From JAYTQQ01 sp043784965 (lineage in GTDB: Bacteria > Bdellovibrionota > Bdellovibrionia > Bdellovibrionales > JAMPXM01): a DNA stretch of 22,532 bases. The stretch lies in NCBI GenBank assembly GCA_043784965.1, contig JAYVXS010000054.1, forward strand, positions 1 to 22,532, given 5' to 3'. Below are positions 1-6,530 of the stretch, one piece after another (within the stretch, counting starts at the first letter, position 1; each line of letters starts with the position of its first letter). The position numbers and the translations under genes are program-made. The notes under the pieces are model-generated. The model was given only the letters and a program-made list of their open reading frames with translations. It had not been told where the DNA came from and made no database searches.

Positions 1-170
1 CTGTTGCAATCGCCGCTTCGCTAGTCTGGGCGCTCCGCTCCTGGCGTTTTCGAGACCTTTTCATTGCGACAACCTGCTTTGAGGTTGCCTCACTCAAAGG
101 TCTCTCAAGCGCCAGGCCAGTCTGCGAATCAACGATTTCACGACGAAACTGATGAAATATCCGGGTTAAC
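1..170 (-). repeat. Palindromic repeat element, copy 1 (left end cut by window)
   Basis: This copy matches the reverse complement of the element at 3583-3780. The two are identical over 86 nt (36-121 here) and differ at only a few positions beyond that, including 122, 132 and 142. The core carries opposed GAGACCTTT and AAAGGTCTC arms and opposed CCTGGCG and CGCCAGG arms, so a transcript would fold into one long hairpin. The right terminus (151-163, GATGAAATATCCG) is intact and runs into GGGTTAACCC, where another copy begins. The outer left arm lies outside the window. No protein is encoded. The strand is arbitrary and marks orientation relative to the copy at 3583-3780. Confidence 0.9.
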
Positions 171-218
171 CCAAATATTTCATCAGATTTCTGTTGCAAT
201 CGCCGCTTCGCTGACTGA
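167..218 (-). repeat. Fragment of the palindromic repeat element, copy 3
   Basis: Directly after copy 1 the sequence restarts with the left terminus of the same element (AAATATTTCATCAGATTT). It then repeats the first 22 bases of the window exactly at 191-212, a period of 190 bp. After about position 213 it diverges, so only roughly the first 50 bp of the element is present. The head-to-tail arrangement suggests the remnant of a tandem array that may continue to the left of the window. Confidence 0.8.
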
Positions 219-457
219 ACCCCGCCACGGCTGACTCAAGTATATAGAAAAGATCTGAGTACCAAACTGTCGACAGCGTGCGCCAGAACTAAGCGGCATT
301 TTCAACGGCCATTTTTTTTGTAACCGGACAGTATATCAAAAGTAGATGCCGGGCAAATATGAAGACTCAAGTTTCGCATTGAGACATCCGATAATTAGGT
401 GACAACATATTTCGAATACCTTAGACTTAGATCCAACGTATTCGAGCTGGAGGCTTT
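219..457. other. Intergenic region upstream of tatA
   Basis: This is about 240 bp between the repeat fragment and tatA. I see no open reading frame with a credible start, no tRNA-like fold and no convincing promoter hexamer pair. An eight-T run lies near 311-320. The only functional signal I can support is the ribosome binding site GGAGG at 449-453 belonging to tatA. Confidence 0.5.
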
Positions 458-718
458 GTGGGCGAGTTTAGTGTTATGCATCTCTTGGTTTTGGCAGTCA
501 TTTTATTGGTTTTTTTTGGACCAAGTCGGCTCCCGGGTCTAGGCCAATCAATAGGCAAAGCAATTCGCGGCTTCAAAGACGGCCTTAGTGAAACGACAAA
601 TGAAATCAATCAGGCTAGCACTGGGGCAAATCAGCAGATCCCCCCAGTTGAAGTCAATCATACGCAAGCTACAACTAGCGAAGGGGTGGCCGCCAAAGCC
701 GAGAAGAAACATTCGTAG
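458..718 (+). CDS. tatA: Sec-independent protein translocase subunit TatA
   Basis: This 86-residue protein is the small membrane subunit that forms the twin-arginine (Tat) pore moving folded proteins across the inner membrane. Its layout is the TatA one: a short periplasmic N-terminus, one hydrophobic helix (about residues 8-20, LLVLAVILLVFF), the FGPSRLPGLG hinge, an amphipathic helix (GQSIGKAIRGFKDG) and a polar, disordered tail. The start is GTG at 458, four bases after GGAGG (449-453). An internal ATG at 476 would be too far from that site and would remove the conserved N-terminal residues. TatB could look similar, but the short length and the GKAIRGFK helix favour TatA/E. No tatB or tatC is nearby. 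It converges on greB with nine bases between the stops. Confidence 0.93.
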   Translation: MGEFSVMHLLVLAVILLVFFGPSRLPGLGQSIGKAIRGFKDGLSETTNEINQASTGANQQIPPVEVNHTQATTSEGVAAKAEKKHS

Positions 719-727
719 GCCCTTTGC

Positions 728-1309
728 CTAGTAGATCTTTTTGTATTCGATTTTTAAGACTTCAATTTCGTCCTCACCCTTTGGGGTTTTAACTAAAGCC
801 ACATCGCCTACTTTTGATTGCAACAGCGCCTTGCCTATCGGTGAGCTCCAACTCACACAAAAATTCTTAGCGTCGCTCTCGTCAATTCCGACAATTTTAT
901 AGGTGCGCATTTCATCATTTTCGTCGCAGACGCTAACGCTTGCACCAAACAGAACTTTGTCAGAGCTTTGCTTTTCAGGGTCTACAATTTCAGCAATATC
1001 GAGACGTTTATGTAGAAAGCGAACGCGCTTGTCGATTTCTCGTAAGCGACGTTTACCATAAATATAATCTGCATTTTCAGATCGATCGCCATTACTTGCC
1101 GCCCAAGCAATCGTCTCAACCAGTTTCGGACGCTCTTTGACCAATAGAGCCTCAAGTTCATTTTTCAATTTCTGGGCACCGAAGGGAGTTATATAGTTTT
1201 TTACCGGCTGAAAACCCTCTTCTGCTTTTTCTTGAGCTAAATCAAGCTCGGCAGCATCTTCATCGCTTGCGTTGACGTCATTGTCTTCATTTTTAAAAGC
1301 TTTGCTCAT
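728..1309 (-). CDS. greB: Transcript cleavage factor GreB (GreA/GreB family)
   Basis: This factor rescues backtracked RNA polymerase by entering its secondary channel and stimulating cleavage of the RNA 3' end. Residues about 38-110 form the antiparallel coiled coil. The acidic tip is visible as GDRSENADY (D75, E78), followed by the KRRLREIDKRVRFL segment that is more GreB- than GreA-like. Residues about 112-193 are the C-terminal FKBP-like domain with the SPIGKALL motif. The first ~35 residues are an acidic extension absent from E. coli GreB, making this 193 aa against about 158. I chose the ATG at 1309 because GAGGAA sits just upstream. The open frame extends 15 codons further, but those residues look unrelated to the family. 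It could be named greA in some annotations. Confidence 0.92.
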   Translation of the reverse strand: MSKAFKNEDNDVNASDEDAAELDLAQEKAEEGFQPVKNYITPFGAQKLKNELEALLVKERPKLVETIAWAASNGDRSENADYIYGKRRLREIDKRVRFLHKRLDIAEIVDPEKQSSDKVLFGASVSVCDENDEMRTYKIVGIDESDAKNFCVSWSSPIGKALLQSKVGDVALVKTPKGEDEIEVLKIEYKKIY

Positions 1310-1415
1310 GCTATTCCTCATAAGAACTTTAGGGACCGTCCAACCTACCGCCATTCATGCCACGCAACAAGGTCTTTTGGTAGATCTCTTTCGTAACTAG
1401 TCGTGAGATAAAATG

Positions 1416-1429
1416 AAGGAGATTTAATG
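1416..1429 (+). promoter_or_regulatory. Strong ribosome binding site and ATG out of frame with the gene that follows
   Basis: AAGGAG at 1416-1421, five bases before ATG at 1427-1429, is the best initiation signal in this intergenic region. It opens a 66-codon frame (1427-1627) that overlaps the HAAS-domain gene in another frame. Only its first ~17 residues (MTKPLQVTIKSDYILVY) look protein-like. After that the frame is Arg/Ser-rich, as expected of an out-of-frame reading. It may be a leader peptide or the displaced true start of the next gene. Confidence 0.5.
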
Positions 1430-1475
1430 ACAAAGCCTTTGCAGGTTACAATCAAAAGTGACTATATTCTGGTCT

Positions 1476-2558
1476 ATGAAAATTCTCGAACCTCTCGAAA
1501 TCGACAAAATCGAATCTTGGCTAGACCGAGTCGAACTCTTTTTAATGGAATTGCAAGCCACCGATCGCGCCCAGCTTATTTTAGATTTGAATCAACAGGT
1601 TCGATCCCAACTTACAGAGTCCCCTGACCTGCATACTGAACAAGTATTGAAAAAAATGGGCGAGCCCATGCAGGTTGCGAATCGAGTGCGAATGGAACGA
1701 GGCTTTAAACCACGAAAACGCTCCCAGCCTAAATCTCGCTCGATTGGATCATTTTTGATTTTTTCTGTACTAGCTGCGGTTTTGCTTTTTACAACCTGCA
1801 CCCTGTCTTTGCCTTTTGTTGTTCCTTGGGGACTCAATCACCTTGCAAACAAACTTGGTCAACAGCCTGATGGCATTCAGAGTTTTCATATTTTTAAGGG
1901 ATTTAATTCGTTCAAGCCCCATTCAGACAATGACAGTAGTAGCGACAAACAGGACCCCAATGATCTAAATTCAGAAGGCCCCCAGCAAGAATCAGAAGCC
2001 GAAGAGAGGCAATCTCAAACTCCCTCGACTGACGCCTCGACTAACGCTCAAGAAAATATCACTGGTAGCTTTCAAAGTGATGGGATCTCCGCTATTCATA
2101 TTCAAGCAAAACACACTAAGCTAAATGTAAGTTCCTCGAAAAGCCCTGACATACAGTATGACTGTAAGATCTCAAGCTTGGGTTATGCCAGACCCTTCAT
2201 TCGTAAATCTCCATCCGGAATGGTGACCCTTGCACTTGATCAAATTGCCGAAAGTGCTTCTTGTGAGATAAAAATTCCAGAGTCCATAAAACTTGAAATC
2301 CAAACTCAAACCGGCGAGATTCAACTGAAACAAATGAGTCAAAATATTTCTCTAGAGGCCAGCGAGGCAAAGGTTTTCTTTTCTCCGGCAGACGGAGTCA
2401 GTTTCGAAATCGAAGCCAATACCAAAAAAGGTGAGGTAAAGGGACTGGCCGATTTTGAAAAGAAACAAAGTCTACTTAAATCGAATAAAAAGTATCTTGC
2501 GAAATTTAGCCTGAATGCTGGCAGCATTTTTTTAGGACCAGAACCCTGGCAAAAATAA
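1476..2558 (+). CDS. Single-pass membrane protein, HAAS-like N-terminus and DUF4097-like C-terminus
   Basis: Function is unknown. From the ATG at 1476 the protein has 360 residues. Residues about 1-80 are a helical, charged cytoplasmic region (WLDRVELFLMEL...DRAQLILDL, then KKMGEPMQVANRV) that resembles the HAAS/DUF1700 fold found beside PadR-type regulators. A basic stretch (KPRKRSQPKSRS) precedes one strong membrane helix at about 89-115. Then comes a Ser/Asp/Glu/Gln-rich linker (about 135-190) and a beta-rich exported part with repeated hydrophobic strands (IKIPESIKLEIQTQTGEIQL), as in DUF4097 proteins. The start is uncertain: ATG 1476 has only a weak binding site, GTG 1458 is in frame, and the best site feeds a different frame at 1427. 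No PadR gene is visible nearby. Confidence 0.72.
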   Translation: MKILEPLEIDKIESWLDRVELFLMELQATDRAQLILDLNQQVRSQLTESPDLHTEQVLKKMGEPMQVANRVRMERGFKPRKRSQPKSRSIGSFLIFSVLAAVLLFTTCTLSLPFVVPWGLNHLANKLGQQPDGIQSFHIFKGFNSFKPHSDNDSSSDKQDPNDLNSEGPQQESEAEERQSQTPSTDASTNAQENITGSFQSDGISAIHIQAKHTKLNVSSSKSPDIQYDCKISSLGYARPFIRKSPSGMVTLALDQIAESASCEIKIPESIKLEIQTQTGEIQLKQMSQNISLEASEAKVFFSPADGVSFEIEANTKKGEVKGLADFEKKQSLLKSNKKYLAKFSLNAGSIFLGPEPWQK

Positions 2559-2599
2559 ATCGCTCTCTCAATTCTAGCGGTGCCACTTCTCGGTTTATC

Positions 2600-3445
2600 C
2601 TAGTCGGATTTATCGAATGCCTTAAGCTTAGCATTCCACGTAAAATGTTCAGTGACTTTATTGATCACTGGTTTCTCTATACCCTGCTGAGCAACTGATT
2701 TTATATAGAAATCCAGTGCCGGTTTTTTTTCATTTCTCTCAGTAACAAGATCACTTCGCAAATAAGTTAAGGCCGAAACATAGGGCTCTTCAGAATCAGG
2801 AAAAAATGCCAGCGTCTCTTTTTTGTCATAAGAAACATAAGTGTGAAGTTTTCGGACTGTCGAATCCCCAAGGTAATAAATAGCGCTGTCAACCCAGCTG
2901 CGCACCAGCCGTTCGCCTGTGCAAAAGTCTCCTCTCATCTTTCTGTCGAGAGTGAAAAAACTTTGCTCCTTAGAAGCTTTAAAAAAAAGATACCTGTTTG
3001 AGTAACTTACAAGATGATCGCCATCGCAACTATCTTCAGAGAAGTATTCGTCAAGGAGAACTGCCTTTTTCTGACTTTCAAAAACTAAAAATGCAGCATC
3101 ATAAATATGAGAGATGGATTCTTCTTCAAGATTTTCACCATCGTTATTCCATTTCGCTTTAAAATGTCCACGCACATAGTATAAGTGAATAGCATTCGAA
3201 CTCTTGGCGTTAGGTAAATTAATGTTTACTGGTACCGCTGAATCGATTTTAAAATTCAGTTGTGACGCCTCAGGTATCGTTTGATTTTTTTGCGTCTCAA
3301 AAGACTTGGCTAGATGTGAAGTATCGAGAAAACTGGCTATCCCGACAGGCAGAGTCTCGATTCTTGCTAAAGCAGCCTGTCCGAAAGAGACCAGTAAAAA
3401 AAGACAAATGTTGAAAAGTCTTAAAGTGCTTAGCATGAACACCAT
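2600..3445 (-). CDS. Secreted protein of unknown family
   Basis: I do not recognise this 281-residue protein. Residues about 1-27 form a signal peptide (hydrophobic LFNICLFLLVSFGQAALA, cleavage probably after ALA), so it should reach the periplasm or beyond. The mature part is mixed alpha/beta, rich in Lys, Ser and aromatic residues. It has two cysteines in similar settings (DSCDGDH and DFCTGER), which could form one disulfide. There is no lipobox, no further membrane segment and no obvious catalytic motif. Two starts are possible, ATG 3445 or ATG 3436, and neither has a strong binding site. It converges on the HAAS-domain gene with a 41-bp gap and is followed upstream by the palindromic repeat. 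Confidence 0.72.
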   Translation of the reverse strand: MVFMLSTLRLFNICLFLLVSFGQAALARIETLPVGIASFLDTSHLAKSFETQKNQTIPEASQLNFKIDSAVPVNINLPNAKSSNAIHLYYVRGHFKAKWNNDGENLEEESISHIYDAAFLVFESQKKAVLLDEYFSEDSCDGDHLVSYSNRYLFFKASKEQSFFTLDRKMRGDFCTGERLVRSWVDSAIYYLGDSTVRKLHTYVSYDKKETLAFFPDSEEPYVSALTYLRSDLVTERNEKKPALDFYIKSVAQQGIEKPVINKVTEHFTWNAKLKAFDKSD

Positions 3446-3459
3446 TTTGAAAGTAATTT

Positions 3460-3487
3460 ATTAGAAACACAAGATTTGTGCAAGCAA
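3460..3487 (-). promoter_or_regulatory. Possible sigma-70 promoter for the secreted-protein gene
   Basis: On the minus strand TTGCTT (3482-3487) and TCTAAT (3460-3465) are separated by 16 bp and sit about 15-24 bp ahead of the candidate start codons. The -10 matches five of six consensus bases and the -35 is weak. This is assigned by eye only. Confidence 0.3.
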
Positions 3488-3582
3488 GCTCTCTAATTAC
3501 TAGTCGAGGCTAAAGCCCTGAAATCTTTAAACTGATTCGCCTGAAGACGCAGCACTATAGCGGATTACCAGGCTTTAACCGC

Positions 3583-3780
3583 AACTAGCCCGGATATTTC
3601 ATCAGTTTCGTTGTGAAATCGCTGATTCGCAAACTGGCCTGGCGCTTGAGAGACCTTTGAGTGAGGCAACCTCAAAGCAGGTTGTCGCAATGAAAAGGTC
3701 TCGAAAACGCCAGGAGCGAGGTGCCCAGACTAGCGAAGCGGCGATGTCACAACGAATCTGATGAAATATCCGGGCTAGTT
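3583..3780 (+). repeat. Complete palindromic repeat element, copy 2
   Basis: This 198 bp element begins AACTAGCCCGGATATTTC and ends with its exact reverse complement. The outer 23 bp of the two arms pair perfectly. The next ~17 bp ([T/A]TTCGTTGTGA[A/C]ATCGC) pair with two mismatches. Further in, CCTGGCG pairs with CGCCAGG and GAGACCTTT with its complement, down to a CAACCT/AGGTTG hairpin at the centre. An alternative central stem, CTTTGAG/CTCAAAG, is also possible. There is no reading frame and I see no target-site duplication in the flanks. It is compatible with a MITE-like or REP-type non-coding element. It lies between the secreted-protein gene and the amidase gene, inverted relative to copy 1. 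Confidence 0.92.
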
Positions 3781-3827
3781 ATCCAAGCGGTCTATTGGTG
3801 CAAATTTCTAGTGAATGCGCTATCGGT

Positions 3828-3855
3828 CTAGTCCAGAAGGCTTGTTTCGGACTAG
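3828..3855 (+). other. Hairpin in the amidase leader
   Basis: CTAGTCC (3828-3834) and GGACTAG (3849-3855) form a perfect 7-bp stem around a 14-nt loop, ending about 25 nt before the amidase start. There is no T-run after it, so it is not a standard terminator. A role in leader RNA stability or translation is only a guess. Confidence 0.4.
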
Positions 3856-3879
3856 GCATTTTGAAGGCTCCGCTGGACA

Positions 3880-4698
3880 ATGAAAGCAATGCCGCAATTC
3901 TTCTACAAATTACTAACAACAGTCATTTTGACTCTTCATTTTTTCGCTGGAAATCCGGCGAAGGCAAATTTGCCCACCAATCAACCGCTTACCATTATAG
4001 TCGACCCTGGACATGGAGGTATCGATCACGGCGCAACTCGCGGCGAGCTCAAAGAATCGCAGATTTGCCTTCGCATCAGCCAATATCTTGCTGATATGCT
4101 TAAAAAGAATTCTCAATTTAGAGTCATTTTAACAAGGGACTCGAATGAACAAATTAGCTTAAGCGATCGGGTTGAAACCTCAAAGAGCGCAAAGGCTGAT
4201 TTATTCGTAAGTATTCATGCAAACGCCTCTGAGGATCCTAAAGCATTTGGCTTAGAGCTTTATTTTCAAAATCAACTCGCGCCTGACGAAGAGAGTTTAT
4301 TTTTAGCAAATATTGAAAATCAAAATTCTTTGAGCTCAAAGAATTCAAAAAACTCAAAGGATTCAAAATCAGATAAACTCACTTCGCAAAATGACATCGA
4401 CAATATAGTCGATGATTTAAAGCGGAACCAAAGAATCTCAGAAAGTTTTGTTTTGACTGAGAGTCTTTTCAAATCTCTGCCGCGCGCGGCATTTGGCAGA
4501 GTCAAAAATAATGCCTTAAGGCAAGCGCCATTTTATGTAATTTCACAAAACAATATTCCCGCTGTGCTGATTGAAGTGGGCTATATTTCGAACGAATCTG
4601 ACAAATTAAAGCTAGCTGACCAAGAATATCAGAAAAAACTTGCAAAGCTCATCTATGACGGGCTTGTAAAACACCGAGAGACGATTGTCTTAAAATAG
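3880..4698 (+). CDS. amiC: N-acetylmuramoyl-L-alanine amidase (AmiC type, Amidase_3)
   Basis: This zinc enzyme cuts the amide bond between MurNAc and the stem peptide of peptidoglycan, typically to separate daughter cells. Residues about 1-29 are a signal peptide. The catalytic domain follows directly (about 36-270), with the expected ligands: H45 in DPGHGG, E59, H113 in SIHANA, and the catalytic E232 in LIEVGYISN. Between H113 and E232 lies an insert (about 135-200) with a helical stretch (DIDNIVDDLKRNQRISES). It resembles the autoinhibitory helix of E. coli-type AmiB/AmiC enzymes, which would imply activation by an EnvC/NlpD-like LytM factor (inference). The N-terminal AMIN targeting domain of AmiC is missing. 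The start is ATG 3880 with only a weak binding site; ATG 3889 is an alternative. Confidence 0.93.
   Translation: MKAMPQFFYKLLTTVILTLHFFAGNPAKANLPTNQPLTIIVDPGHGGIDHGATRGELKESQICLRISQYLADMLKKNSQFRVILTRDSNEQISLSDRVETSKSAKADLFVSIHANASEDPKAFGLELYFQNQLAPDEESLFLANIENQNSLSSKNSKNSKDSKSDKLTSQNDIDNIVDDLKRNQRISESFVLTESLFKSLPRAAFGRVKNNALRQAPFYVISQNNIPAVLIEVGYISNESDKLKLADQEYQKKLAKLIYDGLVKHRETIVLK
4336..4371 (+). repeat. Nine-base coding tandem repeat inside the amidase gene
   Basis: Four adjacent 9-nt units (TCAAAGAAT, TCAAAAAAC, TCAAAGGAT, TCAAAATCA) encode Ser-Lys-Asn/Asp/Ser repeats in the insert between the zinc-binding halves of the amidase. In-frame gain or loss of units would change the insert length without breaking the enzyme. 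Confidence 0.85.
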
Positions 4699-4990
4699 CC
4701 AAACAATTCGCCCTATTTTCTTTTTGCTGAGTTGGGTTCTTTCTTTTTTTAGTTGGCTTTGTGTGGAAAGGTCCGAGTTCAGGGGCCGTGAGGCCGACAA
4801 ATTCATTTCAGATGAGGGCCAAAAATTAGTGCACAAGTTGCCCCACCCATAACTGGGACAGAAACAGAAAAACCGAAATCCGTCGCCGGTGCCAACAAAC
4901 TGATCTTCATAACTAGACCAAAAAAAGACGATGCCCAACTACAAGTTATTTTTTGATCTGGACAAAGCACAATTGAAAAGTCTAAAGTAG
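4694..4990 (+). pseudogene. Probable frameshifted small gene between amidase and rph
   Basis: No single frame is open here, but three pieces join into one protein-like reading. The first, in frame with 4724, begins with a hydrophobic stretch (FFLLSWVLSFFSWLC) and runs to DEGQK near 4825. The second, one base back, reads ISAQVAPPITGTETEKP and then ANKLIFITRPKKDDAQLQV up to about 4953. The third returns to the first frame and reads FDLDKAQLKSLK, ending at the TAG 4988-4990. The joins fall exactly on homopolymers, AAAAA at 4821-4825 and TTTTTT at 4949-4954, so one missing A and one extra T would restore about 90 codons. The stop would lie 5 nt before the rph ATG, which itself lacks a binding site, as expected for coupled translation. 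In Bacillus subtilis gerM occupies this place before rph, but the reading here is too short and does not show a GerMN domain. It could be a true pseudogene, a sequencing error or chance. Confidence 0.45.
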
Positions 4991-4995
4991 CGCGC

Positions 4996-5727
4996 ATGCG
5001 CATAGACCAAAGAAAATCTGATCAATTGAGACCTATTAAAATCACCCCAAATTTTACTCGTTATGCCGAAGGTTCGGTACAAATCGAATTTGGCAATACG
5101 CAAGTGCTGTGTACGGCAAGTGTTGATCAAGCCGTTCCCAAATGGCTTGCCGGAACAGGCAAAGGCTGGATCACCGCTGAATATGGCATGCTGCCCAGGT
5201 CGACTCATACGCGAATGAATCGCGATAAAATCCTAACCGGCGGCCGCACTCAAGAGATTTCAAGATTGATTGCCCGCTCCCTCCGAGCTGCGGTCAATTT
5301 GAAAATGGTAGGCGAAAGACAAATCATGGTCGACTGTGACGTCATTCAAGCCGATGGTGGCACGCGAACAGCTGCCATTACTGGTGGATTCGTAGCCCTA
5401 GCTCTGGCGTTTCAAAAGCTCAAACACGCTGGTATTATTTCACAGTTACCCCTTAAAGATTATGTCGCTGCGATCAGTGTCGGACTCAAAGATGGGAGCG
5501 CGCTTCTTGATCTTTGCTATGAAGAGGATTCTGAAATTGAAACTGATATGAATTTTGTAATGAACTCAAAATCTAAATTTATAGAAATTCAAGGGACGGC
5601 TGAGGGCGAAGCCTTCTCACATAGCGAACTCCTGAGTTTAACAAATCTGGCAGAAAAAGCTTGTAGTGAACTTTTTCGCCATCAAAGTGAAATCATCGGA
5701 AGCTTTTTTCCATTAAAGATGACTTGA
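4996..5727 (+). CDS. rph: Ribonuclease PH
   Basis: RNase PH is a phosphate-dependent 3'-5' exoribonuclease that trims nucleotides after the CCA end of tRNA precursors; it works as a hexamer of dimers. The 243-residue protein shows the family from end to end: an N-terminus MRIDQRKSDQLRPIKI, ITAEYGMLPRSTHTR (about 59-73), GGRTQEISRLIARSLRA (82-98), CDVIQADGGTRTAAITGG (114-131, with the phosphate-binding GTR) and LDLCYEEDSEIETDMNFVM (171-189, with the metal-binding acidic residues). Length and start agree with the family. No Shine-Dalgarno is visible before ATG 4996; initiation may depend on the disrupted reading frame that ends 5 nt upstream. rdgB follows after 103 bp, the common rph-rdgB order. 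Confidence 0.96.
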   Translation: MRIDQRKSDQLRPIKITPNFTRYAEGSVQIEFGNTQVLCTASVDQAVPKWLAGTGKGWITAEYGMLPRSTHTRMNRDKILTGGRTQEISRLIARSLRAAVNLKMVGERQIMVDCDVIQADGGTRTAAITGGFVALALAFQKLKHAGIISQLPLKDYVAAISVGLKDGSALLDLCYEEDSEIETDMNFVMNSKSKFIEIQGTAEGEAFSHSELLSLTNLAEKACSELFRHQSEIIGSFFPLKMT

Positions 5728-5830
5728 AGACCAGCTAAAGACGAATTGAAATTACCATGATACTTTACCAGATACCGCCTAAAATGAATTGCAAAGCTTT
5801 AACTACGATTTGTAATGAAAGAACGCTATA

Positions 5831-6427
5831 ATGGATTTATGGATTGCCACTTCAAATCAAGGTAAGATCAACGAATTCAAAATGCTTTTCAATCGAGCAA
5901 AGCTACAAATTCATTCGCAAAATGAGTTACCCGTGTTTTCTCCTCGTCCTGAAAATGGTAATACATTCTTAGCCAATGCCCAGATCAAAACCAAGGCATT
6001 AAAGTCTGTACAAAACAAGCATTGGGTTTTAGGCGAAGACTCAGGCCTTTTGGTAACTGGTCTGAATAATTTGCCAGGTATTCACTCAGCTAGATATGCT
6101 GGGCCTCACGCCAGTGATGCTGAAAACAATGCCAAACTTCTGAAAATGTTGGCAATTCGAAATATCGTGGATCGTACAGCCAAGTTCGTCAGCCAAATTG
6201 TTGTCTACTCACCAGATGGTGAGGAGTTTTTATTTGATGGCACACTGGCAGGACAAATTGCGACCAATGTTCGAGGTCAAGCTGGATTCGGCTACGATAA
6301 TGTTTTCGTACCATTAGGCGAAACCCTCACTTTGGCTGAACTCGGACTTGCCAAAAAAAATCAAATCTCGCATCGCGCCCACGCGATAAATCAAATGCTA
6401 GAGGCCATTGGTTCAAAGCTTATATGA
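5831..6427 (+). CDS. rdgB: XTP/dITP diphosphatase (RdgB/HAM1 family)
   Basis: This enzyme hydrolyses deaminated purine nucleotides (dITP, XTP) to monophosphate and pyrophosphate, keeping them out of DNA and RNA. The 198-residue protein has the family motifs in order: TSNQGK (7-12, substrate phosphate binding), the NENGNTFLANAQIKTKAL-like region with acidic residue variation (about 41-58), GEDSGL (68-73, with catalytic D70), LPGIHSARYAG (81-91), GFGYDNVF (152-159) and SHR (180-182). It follows rph, the usual partner. ATG 5831 has a weak GAAAG upstream. In many relatives the first motif is TGNxGK; here it is TSNQGK. Confidence 0.95.
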   Translation: MDLWIATSNQGKINEFKMLFNRAKLQIHSQNELPVFSPRPENGNTFLANAQIKTKALKSVQNKHWVLGEDSGLLVTGLNNLPGIHSARYAGPHASDAENNAKLLKMLAIRNIVDRTAKFVSQIVVYSPDGEEFLFDGTLAGQIATNVRGQAGFGYDNVFVPLGETLTLAELGLAKKNQISHRAHAINQMLEAIGSKLI

Positions 6428-6530
6428 TTCAAGGCTTCAATGGGCGGCCACGCAACTTGGTCAAATTCCTTTAAATTCAGCTTTATCCAAAGATCAATAG
6501 TAGACATTTTTTACCAGGCAGGTTAGACCT

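Noticed and set aside
1..218. Repeats as a CRISPR array
   Set aside because: The period is 190 bp with no short identical repeats separated by unique spacers; it is a palindromic dispersed element.
3583..3780. Insertion sequence
   Set aside because: It has inverted ends but no transposase reading frame and no visible target duplication; a non-autonomous element cannot be excluded.
3795..4094. 99-codon frame overlapping the amidase start
   Set aside because: It lies across the amidase signal peptide and catalytic motif in another frame and has no family features or binding site.
4996..5035. Upstream in-frame extension of rph
   Set aside because: A stop at 4954-4956 precedes it, and the MRIDQRKSDQLRPIKI start matches the family, so no extension is needed.
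4939..5208. Minus-strand 89-codon frame over rph
   Set aside because: It is antisense to strongly conserved rph residues and has no recognisable domain; shadow frame.
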